Under the pieces are notes generated by a model that was not told where the DNA came from, did not search any database, and saw only the letters and a list, made by a program, of their open reading frames with translations. Shown here piece after piece: positions 55,055 to 64,000 of a DNA stretch of 64,000 bases (position 1 is its first letter; each line of letters opens with the position of its first letter). This DNA is from Methylomonas sp. Lineage in GTDB: Bacteria > Pseudomonadota > Gammaproteobacteria > Methylococcales > Methylomonadaceae. The stretch spans positions 62,001 through 126,000 of the forward strand of contig PERU01000001.1 of assembly GCA_002928965.1 (NCBI GenBank), given 5' to 3'. The position numbers were made by a program, and so were the translations under genes.

Positions 55055-56563
55055 TCAGACAAAATTAAAGCGGAAGCGGGCATAAAAGCTGTTGCTTTCC
55101 AGACAGGCTGTCAGTTGTAAAGATTTATCGATCAATAAGGCAATATTGCTGTTCAATGCATATTTGCCCGGTGCCAAAAAAACCTCCCGGTTTTCATTCT
55201 CCTCTGCTATCACAATGGCAAATGCGTGTTTTTTATTCGCGCCAAGGCTATAAATGCTGCAGTTGCCGGGAATGTGTTCCAGCAATATTTGATTGGTATT
55301 GTTCAGGTCATTTAACGCCTGTTGACGAATAATCGCCAGGGATACCGGATGTTGTTCTTTATAAAGCAGCGCCATATCCGTTGTTAAGCAATCCAGACCA
55401 CGACTCTCGGCCACCGAATACTGTTTATTGGGCGTTTTGTGTAAGTTGACGAATTTACCCGCAAGCGGCTTATTGTGGGTGGTTTGATCGCTGGTTTCGA
55501 AAACATTCCGTTGGTGTTCCAGGGGTACCAAAGAAAAATTCCGCTTAAGCGAGTTTGCATTAGGATGCTGATCGCTGAGCATATTGATTTTGGAGAGTTT
55601 GTCCAGCTCTTGCAAATAATGACAGCTGGCAGTAAAGCCGGTGATCATTTTTGTGCGAGAAGGCAAGCCAGGTGTTATCGAGTTGAAGACTTGCCGGTAG
55701 CCGCTTAAAGCCAGCGCCAATTTGTTTTGTGAGCTGGGTGATAAGGTAGTGGCAAGCGTTCCCAGTTGCAGTTCATGACTGAGAGGTTGGGTATTAATGG
55801 CCAGAAAGCCACTGGGTAACGAACGGTTGGGTTTTTTTACCGGGCATGGTGGCCTGTCATTTTCCAAATCCCAATAAAAACCAAATTCGCTTGTGTCATT
55901 TGCTGTAGTTGTTTCCAGTAAATGACTCTGGAGATTGGCCAGTTGGAAAAATTGATTGATTTCAGTTGTCGAATGTAAGGCCGGGTTCAATATACTGAAT
56001 AACAGGTTGCGCTTGATGACTAAGTTGATGCTGGTTTGCTGTTTAAACTCACTAAGTTTAGTGACTTGTGTCGTGTTTAGAGCGTGTAGGGAAAATGCTA
56101 GCTTGTATAGTTCGGCAGATTTTTTCCACAGGGTATCCGATGGCGTTTCGTAAAACAGGCTGTAGCAGCGCATGCTGTAGCCGATTAACTGCAAAGCATA
56201 AAAAATCGCGGTTTGCAGGTCGTTGTCAGTTAACTGGTTAGTGTCGATCAGTTGGCAAAATAGTAATGCCAGTTGCCTGGGTAATTGCATGCTGAGTTTT
56301 CCCAGTTTAAGGGTTCTGCTTGACGCTGTAGATTCCTGGGTTATCGCCATCGAGAGACTGTTAGAAAACAGCAATGTTAGCGGTGTTAAATTAATTAATA
56401 CTGGGAACAGATCTGCTGTCTGAACGTCTGCCTGTTTAAGCTGTTTTAACGCTATATTCAACTGGTTTGCGGCCTGGAATTGCGGTAATACGGTCAAGCT
56501 TTCCAACCAACTGGCCAGAGATGCTTGGGTTAACTCAAAAGGTACAGTACTGTCTGTTGTCAT
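55055..56563 (-). CDS. unrecognised 502-residue protein
   Basis: A cytoplasmic-looking protein with no signal peptide or membrane helix. The N-terminal 300 residues are helical and Leu/Gln-rich; the C-terminal part has strand-like segments such as SIYSLGANKKHAFAIVIA and EVFLAPGKYALNS. The organisation loosely recalls N-terminal helical domains of PilZ-type or PA2989-like c-di-GMP effectors (WLESLTVLP near the start), but I see no PilZ RxxxR motif. No partner gene is adjacent. The long intact frame and codon use support a real gene. Confidence 0.7.
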   Translation of the reverse strand: MTTDSTVPFELTQASLASWLESLTVLPQFQAANQLNIALKQLKQADVQTADLFPVLINLTPLTLLFSNSLSMAITQESTASSRTLKLGKLSMQLPRQLALLFCQLIDTNQLTDNDLQTAIFYALQLIGYSMRCYSLFYETPSDTLWKKSAELYKLAFSLHALNTTQVTKLSEFKQQTSINLVIKRNLLFSILNPALHSTTEINQFFQLANLQSHLLETTTANDTSEFGFYWDLENDRPPCPVKKPNRSLPSGFLAINTQPLSHELQLGTLATTLSPSSQNKLALALSGYRQVFNSITPGLPSRTKMITGFTASCHYLQELDKLSKINMLSDQHPNANSLKRNFSLVPLEHQRNVFETSDQTTHNKPLAGKFVNLHKTPNKQYSVAESRGLDCLTTDMALLYKEQHPVSLAIIRQQALNDLNNTNQILLEHIPGNCSIYSLGANKKHAFAIVIAEENENREVFLAPGKYALNSNIALLIDKSLQLTACLESNSFYARFRFNFV

Positions 56564-56699
56564 TTTTTGAATGCGTTACGGCGCTTGTTGGTGTCCAAGT
56601 CTAGCCGAAATTGGTGGGGATATAAAAACTTGGAATGACGTTATCGCCAATCACGGCATAATACTGGGCTGATTTTCACAGCATTTACCTAAAAATTTA

Positions 56700-58217
56700 A
56701 TGACAATTTTACTTCAATGGAAATGGCAAATTCTGGCGCCGCTTTTGGGCTTTTTGCTGACATTAACATTTGCCCCTTACAATTTCAGCTATTTTGCACC
56801 AATCGCCTTGGTATTTTTTTATAGCTTTTGTGCCTTGCAAACACCCAATCGGGCTGCTGTAAGCGGCTATTTATTTGGGCTTGGTTTGTTCGGTTCCGGT
56901 ATTTGGTGGGTTTATGTCAGCATCCATGATTTTGGAGGTGCCGAGCCTTTCTTTGCAGGCTTTTTAACTTTTCTGTTAGTGGCTTTATGGGCTTTTTTTC
57001 CAGCGTTGACAGCATTCTTGTCTGCCAAGGTGTTTGTCTTGGCGGGGGTGTGGTTCAGAATACTGGCGCTGGGACTGGTTTGGGTGGCAGTGGAATACTT
57101 ACGGGGATATTGGTTGCTGAATGGCTTTCCGTGGTTACAAATTGCCTATAGCCAGTTGAACACGCCGTTAGCGGGATATGCGCCAGTTTTGGGGGTATAC
57201 GGGGTAGGTTTTTTATTGGCCGTCTCGGCGTGTATATTATTTGAATGTTGGCGGCAGCATGGTTTTCGTTTGCTGGGTATTTTGATCCTGAGTGTGATTT
57301 GGGGCGCAGGTTGGGGGTTACAGCAGGTGCAATGGACGCATGCCATCGGCGAACCTATCACAGTGACTTTGATTCAGGGTAATATCGATCAGGATCAAAA
57401 ATGGCAGGACAATCAAAAACGTCGCACGCTGGCGCTATATCGAGACTTGACTGAGCAGCATTGGGATTCTAACGTCATCATCTGGCCTGAAACCTCAGTG
57501 CCGGCTTTTTTATCGGAAGTGAAAACGTACTTTTTGGATCCGCTGTCAGCACAAGCACGTCAGCATGGTGTGGATATCGTAGTGAGTTTGCCCACTGAAG
57601 GCGTAGGCAGGGATTATTTTAATAGTGTGATGACGCTAGGTCACACTGAAGCGCTTTATCAAAAACAGCATTTGCTGCCATTTGGGGAATATTTGCCGTT
57701 ACAACCTGTATCGGGCTGGGTGCTTGATCAATTAAATATTCCATTAGGAAGTTTCACTGCTGGCGCTGCACTGCAACCCTTGTTAAAAGCCGGTGGTTAT
57801 GCGTTTGTGACCACAATTTGTTATGAAGATGCCTTCGGCGAACTAGTGGCGCAGCAAGTCGAACAGGCAGCCTATTTGGTCAATGTCACCAACGATGCCT
57901 GGTTTGGTGATACTTCAGAACCTTATCAGCATATGCAGCTCGCGCAAATGCGGGCCCTGGAAACAGGCCGATATTTAGTCAGAGCCACCAATACGGGGCT
58001 GACAGGCTTTGTATTGCCGAATGGTCAGATAAGTAAACAGGCGCCCTTGTTTGAAACGACCACTCTGACTGACACTATAATGCCAATGGCCGGACTGACG
58101 CCCTACGCCAGAATGGGAGATAAAATCGTTTTTGCCGGATTGTCGGTGATGGTAATATTCGCTTTTGCTGTTTCAATAACCCGGCAAAATCCGGCGGCTA
58201 GAAAAAGCTGGTTTTGA
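56700..58217 (+). CDS. lnt: apolipoprotein N-acyltransferase
   Basis: Adds the third acyl chain to lipoproteins in the inner membrane. The 505 residues comprise about seven N-terminal helices and a nitrilase-like periplasmic domain with the catalytic triad E264 (IWPETSVPAF), K322 (YQKQHLLPFGEYLP) and C374 (TICYEDAFG). VTLIQGNIDQDQKW and NVTNDAWFG are typical. A bidirectional terminator follows. The lipoproteins predicted here (LptE, the efflux channel) would be substrates. Confidence 0.97.
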   Translation: MTILLQWKWQILAPLLGFLLTLTFAPYNFSYFAPIALVFFYSFCALQTPNRAAVSGYLFGLGLFGSGIWWVYVSIHDFGGAEPFFAGFLTFLLVALWAFFPALTAFLSAKVFVLAGVWFRILALGLVWVAVEYLRGYWLLNGFPWLQIAYSQLNTPLAGYAPVLGVYGVGFLLAVSACILFECWRQHGFRLLGILILSVIWGAGWGLQQVQWTHAIGEPITVTLIQGNIDQDQKWQDNQKRRTLALYRDLTEQHWDSNVIIWPETSVPAFLSEVKTYFLDPLSAQARQHGVDIVVSLPTEGVGRDYFNSVMTLGHTEALYQKQHLLPFGEYLPLQPVSGWVLDQLNIPLGSFTAGAALQPLLKAGGYAFVTTICYEDAFGELVAQQVEQAAYLVNVTNDAWFGDTSEPYQHMQLAQMRALETGRYLVRATNTGLTGFVLPNGQISKQAPLFETTTLTDTIMPMAGLTPYARMGDKIVFAGLSVMVIFAFAVSITRQNPAARKSWF

Positions 58218-58241
58218 CCAAAATAGACATTACGCAGGCAT

Positions 58242-58269
58242 AAAAAAGGCCGGATAACCGGCCTTTTTT
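58242..58269. terminator. bidirectional terminator between lnt and the ParA-like gene
   Basis: AAAAAAGGCCGG, loop ATAA, CCGGCCTTTTTT: a perfect symmetric stem with A and T runs on both sides, between convergent genes. Confidence 0.94.
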
Positions 58270-58279
58270 AAATGACTTA

Positions 58280-59053
58280 TTAGCGATGAATTTCTAAATG
58301 CAGCGCCCGGTATTCTTCGGTCAATTTGTGCGATGGCGCGTAATGCACCAACGGTTTTGCGTCACTATGTGATTCCCTGACTTTGACCGAAGTGGAAATT
58401 TTGGTTTCCAACACTGGCAAGCCTTCGGCAATCAAATCGTCTACCAGTTGTCTGGGTAAGTTGGCTTGTTTTTGATATTGATTGACCACCACCCCTTCTA
58501 CTTCCAGGCCGGGGTTGTGGTCGGCTTTCACTTCCGCAATCGAGCGCATCAAGGTATACAACGCTTCACGGGCAAAAGTGTCGCAGTCAAATGGAATCAA
58601 GCATTTTTCTGCAGCAATCAAGGCGGATAAACTGTAAAAATTTAGAATCGGCGGGGTGTCGATATAAACACAATCAAAGCCTTCCAGCTTTTCCAGGGCT
58701 TCTTTGAGTTTATAAATTTTGTGCCTGGACTCCAGGCGGCTCTGCAGACCTTCCAAATCAGGATGCGAAGGTAGAACATACAGATTAGGAAAAGGCGACT
58801 CATGAATGGCACTTTCCAACCCCTCTTTACCGCCACCGAACAAGCCCAATCCCAAGCTATCTTTAAAAAAATGCGCGATGGTTTTATCCGAATCAGTGAC
58901 TCTTGCCCCCAATAGGTATTGGGTTGAGTTGCCTTGAACGTCCAAGTCGATTACCAGGGTTTTTTTTCCTTCAACAGCGCTAATGGCAGCCAGATTGCAG
59001 GTAATAGTGGATTTTCCGACGCCGCCTTTTTGATTAAAAATCACCCTGCGCAT
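58280..59053 (-). CDS. ParA-family ATPase
   Basis: A 257-residue Walker-type ATPase related to ParA/Soj. It has the deviant Walker A KGGVGKST, switch I DLDVQGNST, and DCVYIDTPP (Walker B). The start at 59053 (MRRVIFNQKGG) has GAGGGCG upstream and is preferred over a frame to 59086. No parB or centromere-like repeat is adjacent, so it is likely an orphan ParA that positions other cell components rather than the chromosome. The target is unknown. Confidence 0.9.
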   Translation of the reverse strand: MRRVIFNQKGGVGKSTITCNLAAISAVEGKKTLVIDLDVQGNSTQYLLGARVTDSDKTIAHFFKDSLGLGLFGGGKEGLESAIHESPFPNLYVLPSHPDLEGLQSRLESRHKIYKLKEALEKLEGFDCVYIDTPPILNFYSLSALIAAEKCLIPFDCDTFAREALYTLMRSIAEVKADHNPGLEVEGVVVNQYQKQANLPRQLVDDLIAEGLPVLETKISTSVKVRESHSDAKPLVHYAPSHKLTEEYRALHLEIHR

Positions 59054-59112
59054 AATCGCCCTCGATACTAAATTAAATAAAAGCAAGCATTATAAGGTTA
59101 AAGCTTGCAATA

Positions 59113-59601
59113 TCAACAACGTGTAAAAGCCTCGCTTTGGCAAGCCGGGCATTTTGGAATCAGGCTGGTTGATTTAAATGCGATTTCTTTGCCGCAACTA
59201 TCGCAAGTAAAGGTGCCGGGACTGGCGACTTCGCCACTTTTGTAGGGATGATATTGTTTGGCCTCCATTTCCAGTGCAGCCAGTTTAACCTTGGTTTTAT
59301 CGGCAATATCCAGAAAAGCATCCAGCGCAAAATTCTCAATCAAATCAATATCGAATTTCAACCATTCGGATAAGGAATTACTGTCTGCCTGTTGTGAGGG
59401 TGCTGTAGCCACATGCTCGACATCACGCATTACATAGTCAGCGATTCTGTTGATTTCTTCCTGTGTGTGTCCACCCAGGGCGCTGGTTTTTTCCTTGGCA
59501 ATCTCCAGGGCATCCGCCACCGAGTGCAGTGTATCGTCCATAGCTTCGTATAGATGGCCCATCAGGTCGTCGTATGCTTTGATCAGTTTATTTTCGCTCA
59601 T
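59113..59601 (-). CDS. zinc-ribbon protein of the YbeL family (DUF1451)
   Basis: A 162-residue protein with a helical N-terminal part (YDDLMGHLYEAMDDTLHSVADALEIAKEK) and a C-terminal zinc ribbon with TFTCDSCGKEI and PKCPACQSEAF. Genes of this family lie divergent from leuS in enterobacteria (ybeL), as here. The function is unknown. Confidence 0.92.
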   Translation of the reverse strand: MSENKLIKAYDDLMGHLYEAMDDTLHSVADALEIAKEKTSALGGHTQEEINRIADYVMRDVEHVATAPSQQADSNSLSEWLKFDIDLIENFALDAFLDIADKTKVKLAALEMEAKQYHPYKSGEVASPGTFTCDSCGKEIAFKSTSLIPKCPACQSEAFTRC

Positions 59602-59692
59602 AGCGTCTCCTTGTTGATTTGATGGTGTCAGGCTTTAGATTTAAGCGTCTATAAGGTATTCTAGCGCCTTTTTACATCAAAAGACGAATAGG

Positions 59693-62281
59693 ATGGAAGA
59701 GCATTACAAGCCCTCGGCAATCGAGCAAAAAGTACAGGCTGACTGGGAGCAATCTGGCGTATTCACCGCGACAGAAGACACCGGTAAGGAAAAATACTAT
59801 TGTTTGTCGATGTTTCCGTATCCCAGCGGCAAGTTGCACATGGGGCATGTGCGTAACTACACCATCGGCGATGTCATCAGTCGTTTTCAGCGCATGCAGG
59901 GTAAACATGTGCTGCAACCCATGGGGTGGGATGCTTTCGGTTTACCAGCCGAAAATGCAGCGATGCAGAATAAAGTCCACCCGGCTGACTGGACGCACTC
60001 CAATATCGATTACATGCGTGACCAACTCAAAAGGTTGGGTTTTGGTTACGACTGGAGTCGCGAACTGGCGACTTGTGATCCGGAATATTATCGTTGGGAA
60101 CAATGGTTCTTCTTACGGCTTTTGGAAAAAGGTCTGGTTTACAAGAAAACCGCACCGGTCAACTGGTGTCCGCATGATCAAACTGTATTGGCCAATGAAC
60201 AGGTTATTGATGGTTGCTGCTGGCGTTGTGACACTCAGGTAGAGAAAAAAGAAATTTCGCAGTGGTTTTTAAAAATTACTGCCTACGCGGATGAGTTGCT
60301 GACTTCACTGGAATCGCTACCCGGCTGGCCGGAACAGGTCAGAACCATGCAGGCCAACTGGATTGGACGTTCAGAGGGTGTGGAAATGGACTTTGCCGTC
60401 AACGGTTTTGAGGCGCCGATCCGTATTTATACTACACGCCCGGACACTGTAATGGGCGTGACTTATGTGGCGGTTGCTGCGGAGCATCCGGTTGCCAAGA
60501 AAGCCGCTGAAACCCATGCCGACATTGCCGATTTCCTGGAATCCTGCAAACAAATGGAAACCTCCGAGGCGGCAATGGAAACCATGGAAAAGCGCGGTAT
60601 TGCCTCCGGTTACACTGCAATTCATCCGTTGACCGGCGAACAGGTGCCGGTCTGGATCGCCAATTTTGTGTTGATGAGTTATGGCACGGGTGCGGTGATG
60701 TCGGTGCCCGCACACGATCAGCGCGATTATGAATTCGCCAAGAAATATGGCATTGCCATCAAAGAGGTTATTGCGTCTGCAGACGGTGCTGACGACAGTG
60801 TGGCAGAGAATGCCTTCACCGATAAAGGCGTGTTGAAAAATTCCGGGGAATTTGATGGTTTGAATTTCAGTCAAGCTTTCGATGCCATCGCCGCCAAACT
60901 GGCTGATTTGGTTAAAGGCGAACGCAAGACCAACTTCCGTCTGCGCGACTGGGGTGTTTCACGGCAACGGTATTGGGGAGCGCCGATACCGGTGATTTAT
61001 TGCGATGACTGCGGCACCGTGCCGGTGCCTGACGAGCAATTGCCTGTCACCTTGCCGCGTGATGTGGTGCTGGATGGCTCACAATCGCCGTTGGGAGCGC
61101 ATCCGACGTTTCCGCACACCACTTGCCCCAAATGCGGCAAAGCGGCAAGGCGTGAAACCGATACCTTCGATACTTTCATGGAATCGTCGTGGTATTTCGC
61201 CCGCTATGCCAGCCAAGACTGCGATACCGCCATGCTGGATCAACGCGCCAATTATTGGTTGCCGGTGGATCATTACATCGGTGGTATTGAACATGCGATC
61301 TTGCATTTACTCTATGCGCGTTTTTACACCAAGCTGATGCGCGATGAAGGCTTGATCGTTTGCGATGAGCCGTTCAAAAACCTGCTGACTCAAGGCATGG
61401 TGGTTGCTGAAACTTTTTACCAATTCGATGAGCACGGTCATAAACGCTATTACAACCTTACGCAAATCGAAGTAGAGCGTGACGTCAAAGGCAAAATAAT
61501 CGGTGGCAAACTATTGGAGGACGGTACGGCCGTGACGGTCGGTGCCATCGAGAAGATGTCCAAATCCAAGAACAACGGTGTCGATCCGCAGGTGTTGATT
61601 GATAAATACGGTGCAGATACCGTGCGTTTGTATACCATGTTTACCTCGCCACCCGATCAATCGCTGGAGTGGAATGATGCCGGCGTGGAAGGGGCATTCC
61701 GTTTTCTGAAACGCTTGTGGCGGCAAGTGTATTTGCATGTGGAAAAGGGGCTGCCCGATCAAGTCTTGGATAAGGCCTCGCTCAATGAAGATCAAAAATC
61801 CCTGCGTCGCCAATTGCATCAGGCCTTGCAAAAGGTGACCGATGATATGGCTCGCCGCCATACGTTTAATACGGCAATTGCTGCCAATATGGAACTGGTC
61901 AATGCCTTGAACAAGTTCGGGGACGATAGTGCCAATGGCAAATCAGTCCGCCAGGAAGTACTTGAAGACATCGTGCTTATGTTGGCGCCGATTATTCCGC
62001 ATGCGGCGCAGGAACTCTGGAACGAATTGGGGCATGTTGGCGACATCGTCATGGCTGCTTGGCCTGCAGTCGATGAATCCGCCTTGCAGCAAGATGCCAT
62101 CGAAATGGTAGTTCAGGTCAACGGAAAATTACGCGGTAAGTTCTCAGTGGCTGCCAATGCAGGCAAGGAACAAATTGAGGCGTTGGTGTTAGCGGATGAA
62201 CATGTGCAGCGCTATATCGACGGCAAACCGATCAGAAAGTTGATCGTTGTACCGCAAAAACTGGTGAATATCGTTGTCTAG
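59693..62281 (+). CDS. leuS: leucyl-tRNA synthetase
   Basis: Charges tRNA-Leu; 862 residues. Signatures are [19 protein letters not shown], the HIGH-type motif [11 protein letters not shown], the CP1 editing domain ([35 protein letters not shown]), and KMSKS in [14 protein letters not shown]. The C-terminal [10 protein letters not shown] is present. It leads the conserved leuS-lptE-holA order. Confidence 0.98.
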   Translation: MEEHYKPSAIEQKVQADWEQSGVFTATEDTGKEKYYCLSMFPYPSGKLHMGHVRNYTIGDVISRFQRMQGKHVLQPMGWDAFGLPAENAAMQNKVHPADWTHSNIDYMRDQLKRLGFGYDWSRELATCDPEYYRWEQWFFLRLLEKGLVYKKTAPVNWCPHDQTVLANEQVIDGCCWRCDTQVEKKEISQWFLKITAYADELLTSLESLPGWPEQVRTMQANWIGRSEGVEMDFAVNGFEAPIRIYTTRPDTVMGVTYVAVAAEHPVAKKAAETHADIADFLESCKQMETSEAAMETMEKRGIASGYTAIHPLTGEQVPVWIANFVLMSYGTGAVMSVPAHDQRDYEFAKKYGIAIKEVIASADGADDSVAENAFTDKGVLKNSGEFDGLNFSQAFDAIAAKLADLVKGERKTNFRLRDWGVSRQRYWGAPIPVIYCDDCGTVPVPDEQLPVTLPRDVVLDGSQSPLGAHPTFPHTTCPKCGKAARRETDTFDTFMESSWYFARYASQDCDTAMLDQRANYWLPVDHYIGGIEHAILHLLYARFYTKLMRDEGLIVCDEPFKNLLTQGMVVAETFYQFDEHGHKRYYNLTQIEVERDVKGKIIGGKLLEDGTAVTVGAIEKMSKSKNNGVDPQVLIDKYGADTVRLYTMFTSPPDQSLEWNDAGVEGAFRFLKRLWRQVYLHVEKGLPDQVLDKASLNEDQKSLRRQLHQALQKVTDDMARRHTFNTAIAANMELVNALNKFGDDSANGKSVRQEVLEDIVLMLAPIIPHAAQELWNELGHVGDIVMAAWPAVDESALQQDAIEMVVQVNGKLRGKFSVAANAGKEQIEALVLADEHVQRYIDGKPIRKLIVVPQKLVNIVV

Positions 62282-62308
62282 TACATCAATCACAAGCGGT
62301 TGGTTTAA

Positions 62309-62809
62309 ATGAAAAAAATCCGAAAATTTATTTTGGTCACTATGCTGAGTCTATTGGCAGCCTGCGGTTATCACATGCGAGGCTCGATTGCCTTGCCTGC
62401 CGAATTGAAAAATATTTATGCCTTCGGGGTGTCGGGTGCTTTAAACAGAGAGTTGCAAGATATTTTGAAAGCATCGGATGGCAAAATGGCGACAACCCCT
62501 AATGAAGCCGGCATTGTGGTGAAGGTTCTTAGGGAAGATATTCGTCGCCGGGTGTTATCTGTCGGATCCACAGGTAAGTCCAGTGAGGTAGAGTTGGACT
62601 ATTATTTGCGGTTTCAGTTTTACGATAATAAGGAAAACCCTTTGTTGGAAGAGCAAACCATCGAAATCACTCGTGAGTTCTTTAATGATCAAACCGCAAT
62701 CCTGGCTAAAGAAAACGAGGAGGTCATGATCCAAAGAGAGATTTATCGCCAAGCTGGGCGAATGTTGATGGTTAGGGCGCAAGCGGCGTTGGAAAGTCGT
62801 AAAAGTTAG
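62309..62809 (+). CDS. lptE: LPS-assembly lipoprotein LptE
   Basis: Outer membrane lipoprotein that plugs LptD and delivers LPS. The 166 residues start with a lipoprotein signal (LLAAC) followed by GYHMRGSIALP, the LptE hallmark. A mixed alpha/beta body ends in IYRQAGRMLMVRAQ. It follows leuS by 27 bases and precedes holA by two, the standard order. Confidence 0.95.
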   Translation: MKKIRKFILVTMLSLLAACGYHMRGSIALPAELKNIYAFGVSGALNRELQDILKASDGKMATTPNEAGIVVKVLREDIRRRVLSVGSTGKSSEVELDYYLRFQFYDNKENPLLEEQTIEITREFFNDQTAILAKENEEVMIQREIYRQAGRMLMVRAQAALESRKS

Positions 62810-62811
62810 TT

Positions 62812-63855
62812 ATGCGTATCAAGCCGGAGCAGTTGCAATCCGAGTTACGTAAATCATTGCAGCCTGTCTATCTGGTCTCCGGTGATGAGCCCTTACAGGT
62901 GGGTGAGGCCGCAGACGCCATAAGAAATGCAGCACGATTGGCTGGATTTTCTGTTAGAGAAGTCATTAACATTGAGCAAGGCAATGAATGGGCGCAGTTG
63001 GCTGAAGAAGCCGATGCCTTATCCATTTTCGCAGATCAAAAGCTGATCGATTTGCGCTTGTTTTCGGCGAAACCTGGAAATGAGGGAGGTAAAGCTCTGA
63101 TTGGCTATTGTCAGTGTTTACCGTCTGAAACATTGTTGCTGATAACTGCAGGTAAATTAGATGCGGCTACTCAGAAGTCCCAATGGTTTCAAGCCATTGA
63201 CCGGGTTGGTGCTGTTATACAGGTTTGGCCTTTGCAGGGTCAGGATTTATTGGGTTGGTTGCAGCGTCGGGCGGAGACTAGGGGTATGCACATTGAGCCT
63301 GATGCGCTCAAAAGTCTGGCTGTGCGTATTGAAGGTAATTTACTGGCGGCGGCTCAGGAAATTGAAAAGCTGTTTATTCTGTACGGTCAGGCTAAGCTGA
63401 GTAAAGTCATGGTTGAAAATGCCGTTGCTGACAGTGCCCGGTTTGATGTGTTTAAACTTACAGATGCATTGCTGAGTGGAAAGTTGAATCGTGCGACTAA
63501 AATTTTGTACGGTCTTAAAACTGAGGGCGTTGCCGCTCCGGTAGTGCTTTGGGCAGTCAGTCGTGAAGCCCGGCTTTTGTTTAATGTCAAATCCGAGCTT
63601 AAGCAAGGCGGTCATCAGGAAGCCGTATTTAGAAAATTTCAAATCTGGGATAAACGTATCCCCTTGGTAAATGAAGCCATTAAGCGGCTCAATCTCACAC
63701 AGATACAGGCTGTATTGCTGGCTAGTGCAAAAGCGGATGCCGAGATCAAAGGGCAATTGACAGGGAATTGCTGGGAAACGATGTTTGAGATTTGTTCGCG
63801 ATTTTGTCTACCTTCATTTGCTGACTCAGCCGCTAAGACTTTAGGCGGGGTTTAA
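62812..63855 (+). CDS. holA: DNA polymerase III subunit delta
   Basis: Clamp-loader delta subunit, 347 residues. It has MRIKPEQLQSELRKSLQPVYLVSGDEPLQVGEAADAIR at the start, LIDLRLFSAKPGNEG, and the C-terminal AAQEIEKLFILYG region typical of HolA. It lacks a Walker motif, as expected for delta. Start and stop match the family length. Confidence 0.95.
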   Translation: MRIKPEQLQSELRKSLQPVYLVSGDEPLQVGEAADAIRNAARLAGFSVREVINIEQGNEWAQLAEEADALSIFADQKLIDLRLFSAKPGNEGGKALIGYCQCLPSETLLLITAGKLDAATQKSQWFQAIDRVGAVIQVWPLQGQDLLGWLQRRAETRGMHIEPDALKSLAVRIEGNLLAAAQEIEKLFILYGQAKLSKVMVENAVADSARFDVFKLTDALLSGKLNRATKILYGLKTEGVAAPVVLWAVSREARLLFNVKSELKQGGHQEAVFRKFQIWDKRIPLVNEAIKRLNLTQIQAVLLASAKADAEIKGQLTGNCWETMFEICSRFCLPSFADSAAKTLGGV

Positions 63856-63912
63856 TTTAAGTTGAATTCTTGATAAAATTAGTTGGTTATTAATTTGCAT
63901 TGAGTGTTAGTC

Positions 63913-64000
63913 ATGAGTGTCATCGAAAGAATTCAAGAACAACTTGCCAGTCAGCCTGTGGTTTTATATATGAAGGGAACACCTGATTTCCCCCAATGTG
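63913..64000 (+). CDS. grxD: monothiol glutaredoxin, 5' part
   Basis: The first 29 codons read MSVIERIQEQLASQPVVLYM followed by KGTPDFPQC, up to the window edge. This is the N-terminus of Grx4-type monothiol glutaredoxins with the start of the CGFS active site, which carry [2Fe-2S] clusters. The rest is outside the window. Confidence 0.93.
   Translation, partial: MSVIERIQEQLASQPVVLYMKGTPDFPQC

Overview
The window looks like a chromosomal segment of a Gram-negative gammaproteobacterium. The evidence is LPS and lipoprotein genes (hldD, lptE, lnt), the dacA-dat-ybeD-lipB-lipA order, and the leuS-lptE-holA order with a YbeL-type gene upstream. Several traits fit an aerobic methylotroph/methanotroph of the Methylococcales: a membrane pyrophosphatase, PEP synthase, nif-type Fe-S genes, and VPLPA-type C-terminal sorting tags. 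That placement is inferred from protein resemblance; no methane oxidation gene lies in the window. Core genes have moderate GC; the accessory stretch at about 30.4-36.1 kb is visibly more AT-rich.

Layout. 1-8 kb: cytochrome c oxidase genes (coxA 3' end, a 32-residue small protein, cox11, coxC), then surf1, a thioredoxin-fold protein and heme A synthase. The heme A synthase reading frame runs without a stop into the SRP receptor FtsY, followed by ftsE, ftsX and a ycgN-type gene. 8-13 kb: three exported proteins with VPLPA-type tails, including an unusual 5'-nucleotidase-like metallophosphatase. 13-20 kb: hemF and a complete RND efflux operon. 20-20.5 kb: two tandem miniature transposable elements with TA target duplications. 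20.5-30.4 kb: proA, membrane pyrophosphatase, an acyl-carrier-like protein without the carrier serine, a soluble zinc-binding chemoreceptor, aldo/keto reductase, cysZ, and divergent mtnA/mtaD (methylthioadenosine salvage). 30.4-36.1 kb: an accessory patch with one integron-type gene cassette defined to the base by its attC and boundary heptamers, a second cassette-like gene cut short by repeats, two long GC-rich repeat copies, and a bacteriophytochrome hybrid kinase between diverged direct repeats. 36-42 kb: SagB-type oxidoreductase, NifZ-like protein, iscA-nifU-nifS, a secreted cysteine-repeat protein and a small unknown. 42-50 kb: PBP5-type carboxypeptidase, D-amino acid aminotransferase, lipoate synthesis, the rpsF-rpsR-DUF2232-rplI operon, hldD. 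49.5-54.3 kb: FIST-domain sensor with a PAS-GGDEF cyclase, then ppsA. 54.5-64 kb: LprI-like protein, a 502-residue unknown, lnt, ParA-like ATPase, YbeL-type protein, leuS-lptE-holA and the start of grxD.

The two strongest observations are the in-frame heme A synthase-FtsY fusion (3998-5962) and the orphan integron cassette at 30590-31150, where the attC R'' box matches the cassette's own first bases rather than the downstream flank. No tRNA, rRNA, CRISPR array, integron integrase or intact transposase was seen.
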